Below are positions 62,301 through 64,000 of a stretch of 64,000 nt of DNA, piece by piece. The translations under genes and the position numbers were made by a program. Under the pieces are notes generated by a model. It was not told the origin of the DNA. It searched no databases and worked only from the letters and a program-made list of their open reading frames with translations. The first letter of the stretch is position 1. Each line of letters begins with the position of its first letter. The DNA is from Candidatus Cloacimonadota bacterium. Lineage in GTDB: Bacteria > Muiribacteriota > UBA6191. Where the stretch lies: positions 216,064 to 280,063 of the forward strand of contig JAGSHD010000006.1 in assembly GCA_023954715.1 (NCBI GenBank), written 5' to 3'.

Positions 62301-64000
62301 ATCCTGCAAACAATAGATTTGAGACTTCTTCACCCTCACCCCTAACCTCAACATGTACAACTACATGAGGTCTTTTTCCGTCAATAATGACAGGAACATC
62401 TGCTGCTAACGGTGTATCTGTAACAATAACCATGTTTTGTGCAGCTGTACCTAATTCAAACTCATAGACTTTGAATCTCCATGGTACATTAGCAGTAGTC
62501 TCGTCAATATTATCTACATCAAAGCTGATGAATGAATACTCACTTAAGGTATTTTCATTTGCTATAGCGGCAGCAATAGTAGTGTCTACTGTATAACCTT
62601 CACTCGATGTATGGTCTGGTCTTTCTACCACTAATTTATATAACTTAGACCCTTGACCAAATTCAACTTCAACGTGAACTGAATCAAAACCAAGGTCTTC
62701 ATTTTCATCTAACTTCAAGGCATCAATCGAAACATCTCCAGCTACTGGATCAGCATTACCAATTCGGTAAGCAACCGTCTTAAACTTCTGTCCCCAAGAA
62801 TGACCGCCAGCTGCGCTTTGATCAAACTCACTAACACTTTTGTTGTTTTCTTCAGCGTAAACAATTCCGTGCCCTGATACGATCCACATTCTCTTCGTTC
62901 TCTGCTCGTAGTTTTCTGTAGAAAACTGTGTAGCAAATCCGTCTTGATCCCAGTCTTGAGGCCAAGTAAGCTTTTCAACAACTCTTACTTCAACTGCATC
63001 GTTAAATCCAATTGCTCCTCTATCTAAAAATGGTAAAGCTCTTAATACTGTAAACTGAGCCTCAACTTGTGGTCTGTAATCGTTTCCGAAATCACCACTA
63101 GCACTTCCTTGAGAATAAGAAGACCCAAGTCTATATGTAACAGCCCAAGTACTACCTACAGTTGCGTTGTTTGATAGTAATAATACTTCTGCTTCGTTAT
63201 TTACTGTTGCAAATGGATCAAAATCATTGGTTTGTGGAACTTCCCAGAAGTTACGAGTATTACTCATACCATCAAAGTTCCCTCTACCTTTATATGATAG
63301 ACCGTTTCCAGCACTGTCAAAGTCATAAGCTACGAAATCTCTGTAGATCCCGTTATTTTCATACTCATTATATTCAAAGAATGTAACACCATTGATAGTA
63401 GTTGCAGACTTTAAGTAAGGCTGAGACTTATAACCATAATCATCTTCTCTAATTTCTAGCCATCTTGTATTTGATTGAGGCTTTTTGATTAAGCCATTTG
63501 TACCTTCTGTGTATAAATCAGCTGCAGTAACAATATGTCGTCTTCTTTCAACAATATCGCCTTCAGTAGATACCATACCCGTAGTAGCAAACAATGAAAC
63601 AAAACTGTTTACGTCTGTTAAATCTACGCCCGAGTTAGGATCAATATCAACTACAAATACACCATTAATCTCAGAGTCATCTACATCTACGTTTGCAACA
63701 TTTACAACTGCAACATTTGTTGCTGTTTTAAATAGTTCTCTATCGAAAGTATCGCTAACTTTCAACATCATATTTGCAGATATCACTGTAGACAAGTTTG
63801 GCTCACCAAAATATGCAATCTCAAATTGAGTTGAGCTTGTTACTTTAGTGTACGCTAAACCAAACCCACCAAATTTTTCTTCTCTATGAATAAATCGAAT
63901 TGGATTTGGTAACTCTACATGTCGCTCATCACCTTGATGATTCTCATAAGTATAAGACTCTATAGAGATATAATCTCCATCAACTAAATTATCATCTTCG
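53335..64000 (-). CDS. Giant secreted-type multidomain protein (5' end outside the window)
   Basis: A TTG at 63795 could be taken as the start, but the same frame has no stop from there to base 64000, and reading on gives ordinary protein (NHQGDERHVELPNPIRF), so the true start lies outside. At least 3,554 residues are visible. The protein is acidic, rich in Asp, Asn, Ser and Phe, poor in Lys, with the strand-rich look of large adhesins or extracellular enzymes. No RTX nonapeptides, no LPxTG and no clear autotransporter barrel are seen. Inside are three related modules each ending with a C-x-x-Y-x-[FY]-x-C motif (56200-57665), a Gly/Thr/Asn linker (about 57885-57990) and a cupredoxin-like segment near the C-terminus. 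Function unknown; a surface or released structural protein is most likely. Confidence 0.8.
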   Translation of the reverse strand, partial: EDDNLVDGDYISIESYTYENHQGDERHVELPNPIRFIHREEKFGGFGLAYTKVTSSTQFEIAYFGEPNLSTVISANMMLKVSDTFDRELFKTATNVAVVNVANVDVDDSEINGVFVVDIDPNSGVDLTDVNSFVSLFATTGMVSTEGDIVERRRHIVTAADLYTEGTNGLIKKPQSNTRWLEIREDDYGYKSQPYLKSATTINGVTFFEYNEYENNGIYRDFVAYDFDSAGNGLSYKGRGNFDGMSNTRNFWEVPQTNDFDPFATVNNEAEVLLLSNNATVGSTWAVTYRLGSSYSQGSASGDFGNDYRPQVEAQFTVLRALPFLDRGAIGFNDAVEVRVVEKLTWPQDWDQDGFATQFSTENYEQRTKRMWIVSGHGIVYAEENNKSVSEFDQSAAGGHSWGQKFKTVAYRIGNADPVAGDVSIDALKLDENEDLGFDSVHVEVEFGQGSKLYKLVVERPDHTSSEGYTVDTTIAAAIANENTLSEYSFISFDVDNIDETTANVPWRFKVYEFELGTAAQNMVIVTDTPLAADVPVIIDGKRPHVVVHVEVRGEGEEVSNLLFAGSGFSFLGGQHLGLDDDKADIRFDKQEFGNGFVISPNPTLPNGDPSGRYLANVYIDGNDIKEKFTNLISKPNSLSLANVVSELDIEPIPGQTYLYFGPGVETMKDTGSDKVIAVIGVTHVDEGNFGFVYLLKNVNGNESTLDFQGLNVNNNLGFKAVEDHYGHTVQILGFRHLANGQETEVDFNITGDTNAIEALSPSIVQTSEISITVSTDAKLYSFDWTTQVQAIYKLPNRVDGHTLPSAMNSSSLTSTNVVSSTDSFGQPRSFIVSHTNGNHTLVNVFPDHSEQDAAGNAKAFAMDYIYLLESTVDSRYHAYYGPNGIAMFERDQAEMAVHDVWLDFSLTGKPFVEITDVNQVKLVIESDRQFGDYRVFPGENVSPDTLRGAKVFAKFAVDDLVTAFKVDRFDGTGAEAVTKAQAVQGIELGVLDFSAFMNGRVDFDFTGDDLSRYRGQKIQMTELSWSLPGSSNTFKTTDINVTFEFNDQPATPVINNRSGLNVVSVKSVITTDAGKFVEFTFNRMLAEDVYEYPYLVSISEHMEYDPNNMDPNNTSMMPQFIQPIELHAQDDKMRAYFSPADESVIFHPQGSFDLSISQDFGDFQPSGIKSVQGELLPETWMRFGNNRRFTIDTNGVNNLFPLVDGSGYVYEENGQFGDEQPQSMQFATIVTRTANSFTISKNTSQVLKEFRNENGAFSYCPPQAQQCLPLFSPDTTLGSGFYVPAANLTVKYEETFNKFWTGGIEFSNVAIFTVSNQGMVAGENAHVTQKFAFAEGIGLISHSQEAIATSTLNFIGYKSFDLRGYKVGDQQAGHLGGVSGVEFGGVNLEVGLLTGSDFQAPYTLKFKQVYNDARNPNPIAYAMKDSAGEMGDFTIAPLEVADQGQVLAELFFPPFKVNDSPNGIKATDFYTISVEVTDRNGLVKERSIGLDKFQLDAFWFIDLVQEAQGLQLFAGDNFSLLKNSVEFSEANADFSVSFNADGSASIQLYDGSNGGKPETTKVVRLIEDEGDFKDALDFDRVNKEGFQSEAKFHLTTNQDSLELYPGGMYLIEMNNKSRFNQSLGIYALLVIEEVNVQDEYIRFSYVLSDDFDQMSVNFVGHKVNEGDVSAVDNSSLNSKSNYFNNFGEGQCVDLGIQAFDQNTGEYNPERPIIDCQPASSDILVVSDSVEVTRVSTEEDRATAVHSLVLEVAGGADRSIINVYDIFRMESAMHPSALVEDDNGVTTLTLRSKINVEYFDNYCNAYVPHENKTYVARERDNGNDFMFSVNSFSNVRYTSGPNMDPLPQANGIEDCLSRIDFVNNLETRVWSFQDPQSMPDVERLTFRGDFNGTGQEHALAQVPNMEALMNTPIPALIPIQNAISSIDSSFISTREDIEPWELPFEISTDEQKYKYWNFGVSLDISGLQTGASFFFRHSTMFAEGGHEIATDQISVDLGPLLEAPSYGDMASTGAGDNTGTGANTGAGDATGPGDNTSNMVQDLAIYFGPEGYTPFGSMNVVRLRASIPLSRLTTWVDVDGVAINGEGGYDNHGNHDFPPVAFNVQSDAKAFTTTELPSDVDGLTRFVVYSDDGMFKFGKVVFDNTNTGTYTFYDDAIKLENDDIETGNYSVDSGNMFFELDPDEEDGKDEPPFKMYKKGDILSPTNSQVIGIILAEPTEGQTDMAELNFMFEQQSDAQALFNNPSMICSEYNYGCNTGDNGGTDNGNQNNDLTSASFDPSTEALEIGFGTDRPSQSQGKIRFVVAEDDGQLELFRFEMSAEATTSSTFAVFPGPDAMSPDTSGTYAYNTLSKGLDFTVTQDVDNEMDPFTWYKKGSIPSLDQQSVIGVLFAEPEDITGEADLLFAFDDKTKAMAFKNLGLSNLCQNYQYKCPVNQGTDGGSEEPKGFDPIDFDFASNTVTLTPGTDVPNDVDPLNKFVVYPDDGVWELGKLEMTNTITGTYVYTDEIHDPNSRVENGNFTVENSRVLVLDEGPDFKIENKAKLHLTNLTVSSGKVFAQETDMQGKAKLLFVFDAESDAQTFFDNKHQICTNYQFSCPETASNTGSSNVITDNFRVLGIEMTGTDEYSVTFSRDLTDSGVVVNAIQASTSFTGITDKATHDSKFGAGSFYVFENLDFNNYRVLMSLRPEGTDYYTSFGTTINSMWPKSVGEPVSGFVTGNKIVISELELNANSTYTFFFSPALTAAQGMEVLDGISAYRNASIDLSTYNLAGTPGTVRAYTTAGKMLEKLQSGSNGTTVPLTTDIGYGLTASESQLPSPIVTMLAEIAFDTVEFGTSQSTDRLGSSLDKTAYTKLWIDPNEDMNGYEVSDLDHLWKRSTHEHYRIGDMNEDEGSLRGVRYTRNSSTSDFFAESDFTIDKVGGFTFREDIVEIDGDTTNQWANHIREATEVIGFIPSVTLEYSGNAKTYHNVVVVRTVNWKTDVAKSNGANEWMPNSHQNAWPGRVERDIRFISETGEILGVEKSLGHHGYCMIDNVRKEGSECQTTPMQWEEEVEEESWMLIAHSDSNAPFNPTVIDSVAISSALTAFNNMFSQASPTGFSENMLSGTTYYLTFVEEDNEDGAIHKIGRESVYFRADGVAVWDDNLDDQFNGLDESETWSVDSTGTLIFRDGNNEVSESLKFVSSNEDFLEALILEENHNDKWYFDRNRMEIEANSYRIPTAKLIGKSFQSSNYKIYFVNDSTVYINDTTSTDDVNSMIGSWDVARDGAIVGLDGKLKLRLSNQLNLNIDDVFTGVRDNYGSTFDKEFTVHGISASDIPSIDFDVSVTTADSNWANQPSTSNRYEISRMEGSQTQSKVDYTTSLVLYPGITYNFLSDTNIQTSHPFILNNDLIGGNSNNEFNPANVVKTTGAIEFKPDAQTPDQLFFACSNHQRMGWKIIVAKKGAGLALDQGNYALNTGANSTGLNGMFTKQHVSESSTDYSVTGTIIPANATNVSAMSMNFTKSSFSFQYDLNGETHKFEGTSFPDHVVGVHSTLNSSFNVIAVEPFVLNATN
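53670..53990 (-). other. Cupredoxin-like domain near the C-terminus of the giant protein
   Basis: Reading the minus strand: a YPGITYNFLSD strand, an HPFILNN turn, then about 45 residues later LFFACSNHQRMGWKIIV. The order His ... Cys-x-x-His-x-x-Met followed by a strand is that of a type 1 copper site (in plastocyanin, C-x-x-H-x-x-x-x-M). The Cys-His-Met spacing is one residue tight, so copper binding is likely but not certain. Confidence 0.6.
56200..57665 (-). repeat. Three tandem protein modules in the giant gene
   Basis: About 140 residues each: 57665-57230, 57150-56700 and 56620-56200. Each begins with a D-x-P-s-d-x-D/x-x-x-[KR]-F-V-V-x-x-D-D-G segment (LTRFVVYSDDG, KIRFVVAEDDG, LNKFVVYPDDG). 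Each has an [FY]-x-GTY-x-[YF] strand and an [IVL]-[FL]-AE[PT] strand, then ends in CSEYNYGC, CQNYQYKC or CTNYQFSC. They are diverged at DNA level, so the duplication is old. Confidence 0.75.

Noticed and set aside
1..64000. CRISPR arrays, tRNA or rRNA genes
   Set aside because: No regularly spaced repeats and no recognisable tRNA or rRNA sequence were seen on either strand while reading; a covariance-model scan would settle tRNAs.

Overview
The window is A+T-rich DNA from a Gram-negative (diderm) bacterium. The diderm call rests on a TonB-dependent outer-membrane receptor, a WaaF-like LPS heptosyltransferase, type II-secretion-like pseudopilins and a UshA-like periplasmic nucleotidase. Genes are dense, in short operons with 1-50 nt overlaps and strong, often bidirectional, intrinsic terminators. 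I cannot assign a phylum from the sequence alone. I found no rRNA, tRNA, CRISPR array, transposase or phage module.

Layout. 1-2778: a hybrid sensor kinase running off the left edge. 3063-4985: an M49-like zinc peptidase. 5407-12504: a HEAT/TPR membrane protein with three pseudopilin-like proteins, then a secreted Pro-rich protein and a CHASE2 adenylate cyclase. 12505-14480: a methyltransferase, a GtrA-like protein and a small membrane protein. 14638-22037: a lysine-degradation operon (kdd-kamB-kamC-kamD-kamE-kal-kce plus an unknown 90-aa gene). 22030-25214 (minus): GNAT, TonB-dependent receptor and a small periplasmic protein. 25480-26797: a two-subunit 3-oxoacid CoA-transferase. 26961-31789: a membrane/WecG-TagA fusion, a 5'-nucleotidase-like enzyme and a secreted toroid-like protein. 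31841-38784 (minus): three acyl-CoA dehydrogenases with EtfA, EtfB, ETF:quinone oxidoreductase and its ferredoxin partner, behind a long, possibly structured leader. 39120-45506: surface/secreted proteins around a UvrD/PcrA helicase. 45673-50604: folD, heptosyltransferase, galU, mnmA and cysteine desulfurase. 50782-52106: infC-rpmI-rplT with an attenuator-like leader and a non-AUG infC start. 52151-64000 (minus): a clan-A glycoside hydrolase and a giant secreted-type protein (more than 3,500 residues) that is cut by the right edge.

Metabolic logic. The kam/kdd/kce/kal genes turn beta-lysine (or D-lysine) into acetoacetate and 3-aminobutyryl-CoA, then crotonyl-CoA. The CoA-transferase can activate the acetoacetate. 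The acyl-CoA dehydrogenases, ETF and ETF-quinone oxidoreductase connect acyl-CoA redox chemistry to a membrane quinone pool. This suggests that a pathway best known from fermenters is here used alongside respiration. Lysine 2,3-aminomutase (kamA) is not in the window.

The most notable items are the infC leader and start codon, the leader or mobile-element-like inverted repeat before the acyl-CoA dehydrogenase operon, the degenerate-WecA/WecG fusion, the HEAT/TPR-pseudopilin cluster, the unknown small gene in the lysine operon, and the giant protein with a cupredoxin-like C-terminal domain.
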